From Brevibacterium sp. UCMA 11754 (lineage in GTDB: Bacteria > Actinomycetota > Actinomycetes > Actinomycetales > Brevibacteriaceae): a stretch of 64,000 bases of DNA. This document shows positions 44,192 through 53,216 of the stretch, piece after piece. The notes under the pieces are model-generated. The model was given only the letters and a program-made list of their open reading frames with translations. It was not told the origin of the DNA and ran no database searches. Location: positions 186,001 to 250,000 of the forward strand of contig NZ_JACBOT010000001.1 in assembly GCF_021532275.1 (NCBI RefSeq). The letters are read 5' to 3'. A program made the position numbers and the translations under genes. Position 1 is the first letter of the stretch, and each line of letters begins with the position of its first letter.

Positions 44192-44986
44192 TCATAAACC
44201 TTTGGGACGCAGGAAATCTTCCGCGATGCCGGCGATGTAGTCGATGAGCAGCGCGAGCACTGCGGTGAGGGCAGCACCGACGATCTGCACGAGAACGCGG
44301 TTGGTGGACAGTCCGGCGACGATGATGTCGCCTAAGCCACCAGCGTTGATATAGGTCACCAGTGTGGCTGTGCCGACGTTGATCACCAGCGCTGTGCGCA
44401 CGCCGGCCAAGATGACCGGCACCGCCAGAGGCAGTTCGAGTCGACGCAGCACCTGCATCTTCGACAGCCCCATCCCGCGCCCGGCTTCCAACACATTCGC
44501 GTCGACCTGTTCGAGGCCGACCATGGTGTTGAGCAGCACCGGGATGATCGCATAGAGCACGAGACCGACGATGGCGGCCTGGAACCCGAGGAAGAGGAAG
44601 GCCACAGCCAGCAGCACCAGGATGGCGATGGTGGGAACAGCCTGCAGGATCGTCAGCACACCGATGATGAATGGGCGGACCCGTCGGGTCAGTGGTCGTG
44701 TCAGCAGCACGCCCAGCGGCACGGCGATGATCAGCGTGACGAGCGTGGACACCGCGGTGAGCACGATATGCTCCTGCAGCGCCTCGGTGATGGAACCGAC
44801 ATTGAGGGAACGCTGCTCGATCGAGTCGAGGTCCCGGCTCTGCACGTAGATGAACAGGCCGAGGCAGACGAGGCCGAGGATCGCCGGGAGGGTGAGGTAG
44901 CCCATCAGGGTCCGTCGGTGGGCGGCCGACGGGGTCTGAGCGACCACTCCGGAATCGGTCCGAGGCTCAGACGATGGGGCGCTCAT
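44192..44986 (-). CDS. Osmoprotectant ABC permease 2
   Basis: A 264-residue permease with six spans and the EAA loop EAGRGMGLSKMQVLRRLELPLAVPVILAGVR. Longer than permease 1 by an N-terminal span region. Starts within four bases of the ATPase stop. Confidence 0.92.
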   Translation of the reverse strand: MSAPSSEPRTDSGVVAQTPSAAHRRTLMGYLTLPAILGLVCLGLFIYVQSRDLDSIEQRSLNVGSITEALQEHIVLTAVSTLVTLIIAVPLGVLLTRPLTRRVRPFIIGVLTILQAVPTIAILVLLAVAFLFLGFQAAIVGLVLYAIIPVLLNTMVGLEQVDANVLEAGRGMGLSKMQVLRRLELPLAVPVILAGVRTALVINVGTATLVTYINAGGLGDIIVAGLSTNRVLVQIVGAALTAVLALLIDYIAGIAEDFLRPKGL

Positions 44987-46215
44987 GATGATCCCTGTGC
45001 TGGATCGGCACCCTCCGATGCGAACTCGGTGCGCGCCTCGGCGACGGCAGAGCTCCGCATGGTGCGGATCGTCTCATTGATCTGGTCGATGTCGACCACA
45101 CCCTGGTAACGACCGCGTTCATCCACGACCACCGTCACGGCGTACCGGGCGGTGACCAGTTCATTGAGGGCGTCGCTGAGAGTGGCTCGCGGTTCGATCA
45201 CGGCCTGCGGCACAGAGCCGACCTGGTCGAGTCGTTTCCCGGAGCCTCTGCGGAGATCGTCCGCCCCGGCCCACCGCACGGGTCGGCCCTCATCGTCGAG
45301 GACGAGAACGGCGCTGTGGTCGGAGGCAGCGAGCAGTTCGTGGGCCCGCTCGTGGGAGTCCTCGTTGGTCACTGTCGGCCAGGTGCTGAGTTCGATGTCG
45401 CTGACCCGGGAGAGGTTGAGCCGCTTCAGCGAGGCACCGGAGCCGATGAAGTCCTTGACGAAGTCGTTCGCCGGTGCTGTGAGGATTCGCTCCGGGGTAT
45501 CGTACTGGGCGATCCGAGATCCTTCCTGCAGGATCGCGATCCGATCTCCCATCTTGATCGCCTCATCGATGTCGTGGGTGACGAACACGATCGTCTTGCG
45601 GACTTCGGACTGCAGACGCAGGAACTCGTTCTGCAACCGGTCGCGGGTGATCGGGTCAATCGCACCGAAAGGCTCGTCCATCAGCATCACGGACGGATCT
45701 CCGCCGAGTGCACGAGCAACGCCGATGCGCTGTTGTTGCCCACCGGAGAGCTGTTTGGGATAGCGGTCGCGGTACTCATCCGGGTCCATGTTCACCATCG
45801 TCATCAGCTCGTCGACACGATTGCGGACGCGTTCAGCACTCCAACCGATCAGTCTGGGAACGGTGGCGATGTTCTGACCGATAGTCATGTGCGGGAACAG
45901 GCCGACCTGCTGGATGACATAGCCTATTCGCCGACGCAGGTCATCAGCGTTGGTCGTCGTGACGTCCTGACCCTTGAGGATGATGCGGCCCGACGAAGGT
46001 TCGATGATCCGGTTGATCATCTTCATCGTGGTGGTCTTGCCGCAGCCTGACGGGCCGACGAGGACGACGATCTCACCTTCGTGGATGTCCATCGTGAGTT
46101 CGTCGACGGCATTGACCTTCTGCCCGGGGAAGCGCTTGGTCAGCCCCTCGAGACGGATCATGACGCTGGGATCTGAGCCCGATACGGATGGAGTGGAGTT
46201 CGTGGTCTGGGTCAT
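44983..46215 (-). CDS. Osmoprotectant ABC ATPase with CBS domains
   Basis: A 410-residue ATPase: Walker A VGPSGCGKTTTMKMINR, LSGGQQQRIGVARAL, Walker B VMLMDEPFGAIDP, then two CBS domains (about residues 275-395, ending VTVVVDERGRYQGVVDIDQINETI). In OpuA/OpuC relatives the CBS pair senses ionic strength or cyclic-di-AMP. Four-base overlaps join it to both permeases. Confidence 0.93.
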   Translation of the reverse strand: MTQTTNSTPSVSGSDPSVMIRLEGLTKRFPGQKVNAVDELTMDIHEGEIVVLVGPSGCGKTTTMKMINRIIEPSSGRIILKGQDVTTTNADDLRRRIGYVIQQVGLFPHMTIGQNIATVPRLIGWSAERVRNRVDELMTMVNMDPDEYRDRYPKQLSGGQQQRIGVARALGGDPSVMLMDEPFGAIDPITRDRLQNEFLRLQSEVRKTIVFVTHDIDEAIKMGDRIAILQEGSRIAQYDTPERILTAPANDFVKDFIGSGASLKRLNLSRVSDIELSTWPTVTNEDSHERAHELLAASDHSAVLVLDDEGRPVRWAGADDLRRGSGKRLDQVGSVPQAVIEPRATLSDALNELVTARYAVTVVVDERGRYQGVVDIDQINETIRTMRSSAVAEARTEFASEGADPAQGSS

Positions 46216-46856
46216 CGGATACCTCGCGAAGTGGTCAGTCTTTGAACGGCGTAGAAGATGAGATCGAACAGAACCGCCAGGATCATCACACCGACGGCTC
46301 CGGACAGCACCAGATTGACCGCGACCGGCGTTCCGACTCGAGCCAGACCGGTGAAGATCAGCTCACCGTACCCAGGACCATTGACGATCGCACCGATGGC
46401 GGCAATGCCGAGCAGTACCAGTGTGGTCACCCTGACTCCGGTGATGATGACCGGCCAGGCCAGTGGCAGCTCGATGCGCAGCAGACGTTGGCGGCGGTTG
46501 AGCCCCATGCCTTTGGCCGATTCGATGATCGCGGGGTCGACCCCGCGCAATCCGGTAATGGTATTGCGTACCACGGGCAGCAGCCCGTAGAGGACAAGCG
46601 CCAGAAGGACAGGCCGCCACCCCAGCCCGAGTGGGCTCAGCAGCAGAATGAAGAGCGCGAACGACGGGATGGTGAGGAACGATCCGGTCAGTGCCAGGGT
46701 CAGATCGCGGGCCCGCTCATGCCGATATGTCAGCACACCGAGGGCCACACCGAGAACGGTGGCGATGATCACCGCTGCACCGACGACCACGGCATGGGCG
46801 ATTCCGAGCTCGAGCATGTCGTCGGCACGCTTGACGAGGAATTCCAAGAACCCCAT
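46212..46856 (-). CDS. Osmoprotectant ABC permease 1
   Basis: A 214-residue permease with EAA loop IIESAKGMGLNRRQRLLRIELPLAWPVIITGVR. First gene of the operon. GGAAGG precedes ATG 46856. A possible -10 TACACT lies about 60 bases upstream on the reverse strand (near 46915). Confidence 0.92.
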   Translation of the reverse strand: MGFLEFLVKRADDMLELGIAHAVVVGAAVIIATVLGVALGVLTYRHERARDLTLALTGSFLTIPSFALFILLLSPLGLGWRPVLLALVLYGLLPVVRNTITGLRGVDPAIIESAKGMGLNRRQRLLRIELPLAWPVIITGVRVTTLVLLGIAAIGAIVNGPGYGELIFTGLARVGTPVAVNLVLSGAVGVMILAVLFDLIFYAVQRLTTSRGIR

Positions 46857-46986
46857 GGGCCACCTTCCTCATCGACGATGTATCTCGCGATTCACACAGC
46901 TTTGCAAAATTCCAGTGTAGTTGACGAACTTCCCAGCGGAGTTCGACATAATTCCCAGGCTTGTCGCCGCTCCTGCTGTGACCGTG

Positions 46987-48801
46987 TCAGTAATTCAGGC
47001 GCACGGCGGTTTCGCGCAGATAGCGGTCCACCAGCAGATACGCATCGCGAGTGAGCGCTCGCCACAGCAGCAGGGCCAACTGCGGATCGTCGGCCTCAAG
47101 CTCTTCGATCGCTTCGGGGGTGAGAACCATGAGTTCGACGGCACCGACGGCCTTCTCGGTAGTCTCCTGTCGATCATCACTGCCCAGAGCCAGTTCACCG
47201 AAGGTCATACCAGCACTCAGCGTGTTCAGCCGGACCCGGCCACCCTGGGGGTCGGCTGCGATGGTGTTGACCTGCCCGGAGACGATGAAATGGACGCCGC
47301 CGAATCGCTGTCCGACGCGGCGGATGATGTCACCGTCATCGTGAGTGCGGGGTTCCATATAACTGAGCAACCGGGCACGCTGCTCCTCATCCAGTGGGGC
47401 GAGCGCGGGACTGTCCGGGGCCTGCACTCGGTTCGGCTCGCCGATGTCAGTGCCCAAGGCGGCAAGCAGCCGATTCTCGCAGTATTCCACCGCGCCACCT
47501 CGGCTCAGGAAGGTCGGTACTCCGGGTCCGGCGGACAGCTGCGTGTTGTCGAGGAGACCTTGGCGCTCGATCAGCACCAGCTGACGGTTGTCGGCGGTCA
47601 GTCGATGTTCAAGGGTCTCGAGCATCCGCACGGCCAGAGAGCTGCACTCGTTGACCTGCTGCATATCGAGAACCACGAGTGTCACCTCGTCGTCCAGATC
47701 GCTGACGGCACGGACCAGTGATTCGGTGCCCGCGAAGGCCAGGTCTCCAGTGACCTCGATGATCTGGCACCTCTCATTGAAGTGCTCGAGTATCTCGGCC
47801 TGCTCCTCGGTGCGACGTATCCGCGAGGGCAGCTGGGTGATTCCCACTCCGGGCCTCACCGTCGAGTTGCCGCCGGTAGCGGCACGCACGAAGTGCATCT
47901 CCATGTCGGTGGAGAACCTGCGGCACGTTTCGGATCCACGCACGCTGCTGCCGTGCTCGTCGAGCGGTGGTGAGAAGACGGCCAGTCCCGCCTGCCCCGG
48001 CAGAACAGCGAGCGTTCCACCGCCGACTCCCGATTTCGCCGGCATGCCCACGCTGCTGACCCAAGAACCGGCATCGTCGTACATTCCCGAGGTCATCATC
48101 ACCGACAGCACTCGCTCGACCTGTTCGATCTCGAGTGCAGTCTCACCGGTGCTCGGGTTAGTCCCGCCATTGGCCAGAGTCGCCGCCATCATTGCGAGAT
48201 CCCGGCAGGTGACTTGGGCCGAGCACTGACGCAGATAGTTCTCCAGTGCCCGCGTCGGGTTGTCGTCAATGATCCCAAACGAGCTCAGCAGGTAGGCCAG
48301 CGAATGGTTGCGGTCGCTGTTGCGCATCTCAACGTCGAAGACCGCTTTGCTGCCGGAGAGTCGTCGACCGGCACATTTGGAGTAGAGGTCCATAATGCGC
48401 CGCGGAGCGGACTTTCCGCCGCTGCCTTTGATCATAGATACCACCGCCAGTGCTCCGGCATTGATCATCGCGTTCGCGGGCCGTCCTGTTCCCGGCGCCA
48501 GCGAGATCTCGTTGAAGGGGTCCCCGGAGGGCTCGACGTCGACCTTCTCATCGACAGCGTCGATTCCATGGTCGGCCAGCGCCAGCCCATAGCTGAACGG
48601 TTTGGAGATCGATTGGATCGAGAAGCTCTTGTCCGAGGCGCCGACCGAGTACACATGCCCGTCGACAGTGGCCAGGCAGATGCCGAAGTCCTGCGGGTCC
48701 GGCGCACCTCCCGCGGGATGGATCGAATAGGGCGTGCCCATGAGGTTGCCGCTGACCTCGTTGAGCAGCTCCTCCAGATACTGCTGGATCGGGGATTCCA
48801 T
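46987..48801 (-). CDS. glsA: Glutaminase A with STAS and cyclic-nucleotide-binding-type domains
   Basis: A 604-residue three-part protein. Residues 1-310 are a serine-type glutaminase (SFSIQSISKPFSYGLAL with the S-x-x-K nucleophile, ANAMINAGALAVVSMI, SGVGGGTLAVLPGQ), converting glutamine to glutamate and ammonia. About 350-450 is a STAS domain (VTLVVLDMQQVNECSSLAVRMLETL), then a cNMP-binding fold (HDDGDIIRRVGQRFGGVHFIVSGQVNTI ... LSAGMTFGELALG). The regulatory tail suggests control by a small ligand. ATG 48801 has TAGAGT seven bases upstream. Family fusion known in Actinobacteria. Confidence 0.92.
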   Translation of the reverse strand: MESPIQQYLEELLNEVSGNLMGTPYSIHPAGGAPDPQDFGICLATVDGHVYSVGASDKSFSIQSISKPFSYGLALADHGIDAVDEKVDVEPSGDPFNEISLAPGTGRPANAMINAGALAVVSMIKGSGGKSAPRRIMDLYSKCAGRRLSGSKAVFDVEMRNSDRNHSLAYLLSSFGIIDDNPTRALENYLRQCSAQVTCRDLAMMAATLANGGTNPSTGETALEIEQVERVLSVMMTSGMYDDAGSWVSSVGMPAKSGVGGGTLAVLPGQAGLAVFSPPLDEHGSSVRGSETCRRFSTDMEMHFVRAATGGNSTVRPGVGITQLPSRIRRTEEQAEILEHFNERCQIIEVTGDLAFAGTESLVRAVSDLDDEVTLVVLDMQQVNECSSLAVRMLETLEHRLTADNRQLVLIERQGLLDNTQLSAGPGVPTFLSRGGAVEYCENRLLAALGTDIGEPNRVQAPDSPALAPLDEEQRARLLSYMEPRTHDDGDIIRRVGQRFGGVHFIVSGQVNTIAADPQGGRVRLNTLSAGMTFGELALGSDDRQETTEKAVGAVELMVLTPEAIEELEADDPQLALLLWRALTRDAYLLVDRYLRETAVRLNY

Positions 48802-49015
48802 GCACCCAACTCTAAGCCAGCGAGCAACCGCCCGGCCCGCTGGAACCGGGTTGTGAAGCCGGTGTCGAACACCGTCGAGCATGATGAGCGACTGTGGCAG
48901 AATGAAGAAGACGCCTGCGCGTCACGGCGGTGGGGCTCGCCGTACCCAACCTCGGTTCTCCGACAACAGTCCCTACCTCGACCGGCGTCAGCGTGCCCAG
49001 AAGGTAGGAGAGACC

Positions 49016-49561
49016 ATGAGCAACGCCCCCACTCCCCCGAAGTCGTCGCCGCACGCCCGTATCGTCGTCGGCGTGGTTGTCGATCAGCCCGCCGAGGTGC
49101 TCACAACAGCGGCGACCTACGCGCAGAAGTTCGATGCCGAGCTCATCTGCGCCCATGTCGACGACTCTCGCTACACCGTCGATGTCCAATCCGATGGATC
49201 GATCCTCTCGATGCCCATCGACCCGGACACCACCGCCGAGGCGAGTGCCGAGTTCGCTCCCGAACTGCACACCCGCATCGCCTCCACCTTGGACAGCTCA
49301 GCGGTCGAATGGTCGACTCGAGCCCTGGCCGGGGCTCCTGCGCACGAACTGTCCCGCCTCGCCGAGGCGATTGAAGCTCAGATGATCATCGTCGGCGTGC
49401 GTCGGACCGGGATCAAGGGCTCACTGCATGAATTCTTCAACGGCTCGGTTGCCATCCAGCTCGCCCACCACCAGATCCGCCCGGTCGTTGTCGTGCCGCT
49501 GCGGTCAGAGCCCGTTGCAATCGGGACGACGGGCGAGGCGGAAGCGGGGACCGGAAAGTGA
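49016..49561 (+). CDS. Universal stress protein (UspA fold)
   Basis: A 181-residue Usp with ARIVVGVVVDQPAEVLTTAATYAQ, DAELICAHVD and an ATP-binding-type end (MIIVGVRRTGIKGSLHEFFNGSVAIQLAHHQIRPVVVV). GTAGGAG precedes ATG 49016. The stop overlaps the first crcB start (GTGA), so it is coupled to the fluoride channel genes. Confidence 0.9.
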   Translation: MSNAPTPPKSSPHARIVVGVVVDQPAEVLTTAATYAQKFDAELICAHVDDSRYTVDVQSDGSILSMPIDPDTTAEASAEFAPELHTRIASTLDSSAVEWSTRALAGAPAHELSRLAEAIEAQMIIVGVRRTGIKGSLHEFFNGSVAIQLAHHQIRPVVVVPLRSEPVAIGTTGEAEAGTGK

Positions 49562-49977
49562 GCCGCCCCGTCCACCTGCGCCTGCCCTATCTGGGATTGG
49601 CGCTCATCGGCGGCACGTTCGGCACTGCTGCCCGCGAGGCCATCACACTTGCATTCCCCTCTGCCGACGGCATTCCGTGGGCGATCTTCGCCGTCAACAT
49701 CCTCGGCGCCTTCCTACTGGGGCTGCTTCTCGATGCCCTGGCTCGAATGGGTCCCGATGAGGGGCGCAGACGTCGGCTGCGGATCCTGGTCGGAACCGGG
49801 TTCATGGGTGGCTTCACCACCTACAGCGCGCTGGCTACGGATATGGCGAGCCTCCTCGGCGAGGGGGATGTCGGTGCCGGGATCACCTACGGCCTGGGCA
49901 CGGTGCTCGTCGGCGGCCTGGCCACGTGGGCTGGCATCGCCACGGCAACAGTCGCGCACAATCGAGGTGCGAAATGA
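49558..49977 (+). CDS. crcB: Fluoride channel subunit CrcB/Fluc 1
   Basis: A 139-residue four-span subunit of a fluoride exporter. Motifs GTFGTAAREAITLAF, WAIFAVNILGAFLLG and GFMGGFTTYSALATD are present. GTG 49558 overlaps the Usp stop by four bases. It pairs with the next gene as a heterodimer of opposite topology. Confidence 0.93.
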   Translation: MSRPVHLRLPYLGLALIGGTFGTAAREAITLAFPSADGIPWAIFAVNILGAFLLGLLLDALARMGPDEGRRRRLRILVGTGFMGGFTTYSALATDMASLLGEGDVGAGITYGLGTVLVGGLATWAGIATATVAHNRGAK

Positions 49978-50351
49978 CGCCGCTGATCTTCATCGCCCTC
50001 GCCCTGGCCGGGGGCATCGGCGCCGCGGCGAGGATGCTGCTCGACGGGATCATCAAGTCCCGCGTGAGCAGCGGCATCCCGTGGGGCACGATCGTCATCA
50101 ATGTCAGCGGCTCACTGGTGCTGGGTCTGCTCACCGGGCTGGCCAGTGATCAGATCCTTCCTGAGTCGTGGCATCTGGTCATCGGCACGGGATTCCTCGG
50201 CGGGTACACGACCTTCTCGACCGCCAGCTTCGAGACCATTCGCCTCATCCAGGAGCGCAGGTGGGCGTTCAGCCTATTCAACTGCCTCGGCACCCTGGTG
50301 TTGGCAACCGCAGCGGCAGGATTGGGGCTGTGGATCGGCGGACTGGGGTGA
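49974..50351 (+). CDS. crcB: Fluoride channel subunit CrcB/Fluc 2
   Basis: A 125-residue subunit with AGGIGAAARMLLDG, WGTIVINVSGSLVLG and GFLGGYTTFSTASFE. ATG 49974 overlaps the previous stop (ATGA). No fluoride riboswitch was recognised upstream of the operon. Confidence 0.93.
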   Translation: MTPLIFIALALAGGIGAAARMLLDGIIKSRVSSGIPWGTIVINVSGSLVLGLLTGLASDQILPESWHLVIGTGFLGGYTTFSTASFETIRLIQERRWAFSLFNCLGTLVLATAAAGLGLWIGGLG

Positions 50352-50390
50352 CCGGTGGCCCCGACACGAAGCGGATCGACTCGCGACATA

Positions 50391-50410
50391 GTTGCACTTA
50401 TAAGTGCAAC
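50391..50410. promoter_or_regulatory. Perfect 20-base palindrome over the toxin-antitoxin promoter
   Basis: GTTGCACTTATAAGTGCAAC covers the -35 box TTGCAC (50392-50397); the -10 box TATTCT is at 50416-50421 with an 18-base spacer. It is the expected place for the antitoxin to repress its own operon. Confidence 0.85.
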
Positions 50411-50459
50411 ACCGCTATTCTGTGTAGAGGTTCTCAGCCCAGACAAGAGAGGCGGCACC

Positions 50460-50900
50460 ATGAGCGCCCTACAACGGGCAAACGATCGGGTCACCATCAG
50501 CGAGCGGACGATCCGCGATGCACAGGAGACACCTGCGCCCAGTGGATCCACCCTTGCCATGAAGATGGCCGATGGCACAGAAGTTGAACTACCCCAAGAT
50601 GTTCAGGAGATGCTGCTCAAAGCACTGGCATCCGTTGCGCAGCATGGTGAGGTTTCCATCGGCCGCGTCCCGGATGAGCTCACAAGCACGGTGGCCGCTG
50701 ACATGCTGGGCATATCCCGGCCAACTCTTATGAAATGGGCCAACGACAAGAAGATAGATTCATTTACGGTCGGTACTCACTCTCGCTTCAAACGTGAGGA
50801 AGTTCTGAGGGTGCAAAAACAGCGCGCCGAGGAGCGTCGTGTCGCATTCGACGAGCTGCGCAGTCTCGACTCGGAAAACGAGGACTTCCTCGACAACTGA
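50460..50900 (+). CDS. Antitoxin with excisionase-type helix-turn-helix
   Basis: A 146-residue DNA-binding protein: STVAADMLGISRPTLMKWANDKKIDSFTVGTHSRFKREEVLRV is a MerR/excisionase-type HTH, followed by an acidic, disordered C-terminus (SENEDFLDN) that could neutralise a PIN toxin. The next gene is a PIN-domain protein, fitting a type II module. GAGAGG precedes ATG 50460. Codon use is less GC-rich than around it. Confidence 0.85.
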   Translation: MSALQRANDRVTISERTIRDAQETPAPSGSTLAMKMADGTEVELPQDVQEMLLKALASVAQHGEVSIGRVPDELTSTVAADMLGISRPTLMKWANDKKIDSFTVGTHSRFKREEVLRVQKQRAEERRVAFDELRSLDSENEDFLDN

Positions 50901-50973
50901 TGCTCGTCATCAGATGTGACGGGTGCGTTCTCTACCACCACCTGCCGCACCTGTAGTCAGGTACATTGATGTC

Positions 50974-51372
50974 ATGACGCAACGAGTATTCGTCGACGCC
51001 AACGTCTTATTCAGCAAGACGCAGATGGACTGGCTCTTCTTGATGCGCATGGCCAATGACGGCATGTTTCAGCTCCACACGACAGAGGATGTGTTTGCCG
51101 AGGTTCTTGCAAACATGCGCAAAGGGACGCCGAGAGCTCCAGGACACATAACGCGTCGCCGCCTAGAGCTGATGCGTGGAAACATCGATGAAGTCATGGA
51201 CAGCTTTCCCAGTGACTCACTATTCAGCGGCATTGATGAGAACGACTACCATGTTCACGCTGCCGCGCTCGCGTCGAAAGCCGATCATCAAAAAGCAGAT
51301 TGCCTACTGGAAGAACAAGCCAAACGAGCTTCAACTGGATCAAGCACTAGCCCGGGCCGGAAGCATCGGTGA
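50974..51372 (+). pseudogene. PIN-domain toxin, probably truncated and frameshifted
   Basis: Starts as a normal PIN RNase (RVFVDANVLFSKTQMDWLFLM with first Asp, TTEDVFAEVLANM, then DENDYHVHAAALASKAD). The expected middle with the last acidic residues is missing: after ASKADH at about 51290 the frame gives a low-quality tail, whereas the next frame (51176 frame) reads KQIAYWKNKPNELQLDQALARAG, like the C-terminal helix region of this family. That fits a deletion with frameshift. ATG 50974 has TACATT six bases upstream (leaderless). A divergent intact short PIN is the alternative. Confidence 0.6.
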
Positions 51373-51481
51373 AGGTGGGAACGCGAACCTACCGATACCG
51401 ATGCCCGGCGACGGACACAGACCGGGCTGGCTCGGATCCGAACGACCTAGCTCGGCGCCGACCCGACTGTAAGCCTGCGGC

Positions 51482-52558
51482 CTATTTGTATGCGCGGTGG
51501 TACTGGGACGGCTTGTAGTCGATCTCGTGGTGCAGAGCGTCTGCGGCCCGAATCGGGAAGTTCGGGTCGCGCAGTGATTCGCGCCCAAGGAGAACGACAT
51601 CGGCCTGCTCGGTCGCAAGGATGTGCTCGGCCTGGAAAGGCTCGGTGATCAGCCCGACCGCCGCAGTGGGGATGTCCGCCTGCTTGCGGATTCCATCGGC
51701 GAAGGTCGTCTGGTAGCCGGGCCCGACCGGAATCTTGGCCATGACGTTGCCGCCGGTGGAGACATCGACGAGGTCGACTCCGTGGTCCTTCAGCCAACCG
51801 GACAGCTGTGCCGTGTCATCGAGGCTCAGTCCACCCTCTGTCCAGTCCGTCGCGGACAGACGCACGAGCACGGGAACGTCCTCGCCCACCTCGGCGCGGG
51901 TGGCATCGACGACCTCTAGGAGGAACCGGGCCCGGTTCTCCGGGCTGCCGCCGTACGAGTCAGTGCGGGTATTGGACAGTGGGGAGAGGAACTCGTGGAG
52001 CAGGTAGCCGTGGGCGCCGTGGATCTCGACGAAGTCGAAGCCGGCGTCCATCGACCTGCGAGCCGAGGCTGCGAAGGCGGCGACGATATCGGCGATCTCT
52101 GCTTCCGTGAGTTCACGTGGGGTGTCCAGACCGGGGAAGGCCTCGGGCGAGGGGGCGATCGTCTGCCATCCGCCTTCGTTCTCCGGCAGGCTGCCTTCAC
52201 CCTCGGTGCCCCATTCCGGGTAGGTCGAGGCCTTGCGGCCCGCGTGGGCCAGCTGGATTCCTGCGGCAGCACCCTGTGAGTGCATGAAGTCGACGACTGG
52301 GACCAGTGCGTCGCGCTGCTCGTCGTTCCACAGACCCAGATCCTTCGCGGAGATCCGCGCCTCTGGGGTGACACCTGTGGCTTCGACGATGATCGCACCG
52401 GCTCCACCTCGGGCCAGTGAACCGTAGTGGACAACATGCCACGGAGCGGCAACCCCGTCGAGGGTCTCCACCGAGTATTGGCACATGGGCGGTACCCAGG
52501 CACGGTTGCGGAAAGTCAGGCCGCGCAGGGTGAGCGGTTCGAACAGCAAGTGGGACAT
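51482..52558 (-). CDS. Old-yellow-enzyme NADH:flavin oxidoreductase (YqjM type)
   Basis: A 358-residue FMN ene-reductase: VPPMCQYS with the redox-tuning Cys, IQLAHAGRKAS, EIHGAHGYLLHEFLSPLSNTRTDSYGG, and VGLITEPFQAEHIL. It reduces alpha,beta-unsaturated carbonyls or nitro compounds; natural substrate unknown. It is divergent from an ArsR gene with a palindromic operator in between. Confidence 0.93.
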   Translation of the reverse strand: MSHLLFEPLTLRGLTFRNRAWVPPMCQYSVETLDGVAAPWHVVHYGSLARGGAGAIIVEATGVTPEARISAKDLGLWNDEQRDALVPVVDFMHSQGAAAGIQLAHAGRKASTYPEWGTEGEGSLPENEGGWQTIAPSPEAFPGLDTPRELTEAEIADIVAAFAASARRSMDAGFDFVEIHGAHGYLLHEFLSPLSNTRTDSYGGSPENRARFLLEVVDATRAEVGEDVPVLVRLSATDWTEGGLSLDDTAQLSGWLKDHGVDLVDVSTGGNVMAKIPVGPGYQTTFADGIRKQADIPTAAVGLITEPFQAEHILATEQADVVLLGRESLRDPNFPIRAADALHHEIDYKPSQYHRAYK

Positions 52559-52612
52559 ATGACCTCTTGATCATCGGCAGTGGGCTCGAATCGTGAGCTA
52601 CAGACTCGAGAT

Positions 52613-52636
52613 GAAGTACGACCTTCTTCGTACTTC
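52613..52636. promoter_or_regulatory. Inverted repeat between OYE and ArsR genes
   Basis: GAAGTACGA and TCGTACTTC, perfect 9-base arms spaced by six bases, in the divergent promoter region. Likely operator of the ArsR-type regulator. Confidence 0.75.
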
Positions 52637-52732
52637 GATGTTTACCGTACTACCAAGAAAGCCGTACAATCAAAGGACAGTGAAACAATGTGACAGGAAG
52701 ATCACCGAGATGTTCAGACGAGGAGGCAGCAC

Positions 52733-53068
52733 ATGAGAACTCTTGAACATCCCGACCGGGATGAGATGCGGCTCGACACCGTGCTCGCCGCGCTCGCCGA
52801 CCCGATTCGCAGACACATCGCCTGCCGCCTGAACACCACCGACGACGATCACGCCTGCGCTACGTTCGAGCTGCCGGTATCTAAGTCGACGTCGACCTAT
52901 CACTTCAGAACTTTGCGCGAGGCTGGCGTGATTCGCCAGGAGTACCAGGGCACGTCGATCATGAACTCGCTGCGCAAGGACGACCTCGACGCCCGCTTCC
53001 CCGGACTGCTCGACGCGGTTTTCACCGCCCAGAACATCGAGGGTGGGACTGCGGTCGTCTCGGCCTGA
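52733..53068 (+). CDS. ArsR-family repressor
   Basis: A 111-residue winged-helix protein (LAALADPIRRHIACRLN, KSTSTYHFRTLREAGVIRQEYQGTSIMNSLRKDDLDARFPGLLDAVF). No cysteine metal site is obvious. GAGGAGG precedes ATG 52733. Likely repressor of the divergent ene-reductase. Confidence 0.9.
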   Translation: MRTLEHPDRDEMRLDTVLAALADPIRRHIACRLNTTDDDHACATFELPVSKSTSTYHFRTLREAGVIRQEYQGTSIMNSLRKDDLDARFPGLLDAVFTAQNIEGGTAVVSA

Positions 53069-53216
53069 GGCACGGACCGCACCCTCAGCCGCGGACTGCA
53101 ACCGGCCGCGTCACTCACTGCTTCGCCTGCCGCAGAAAGCAAGCGCCAGGCACATCACCATTGAACATTGACCACTGACTTCATTGCCCAATACTCAATT
53201 CCTTCTGATATGTTGC

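Noticed and set aside
48802..49015. Fluoride riboswitch before the usp-crcB operon
   Set aside because: The conserved crcB motif segments were not found in this 214-base gap.
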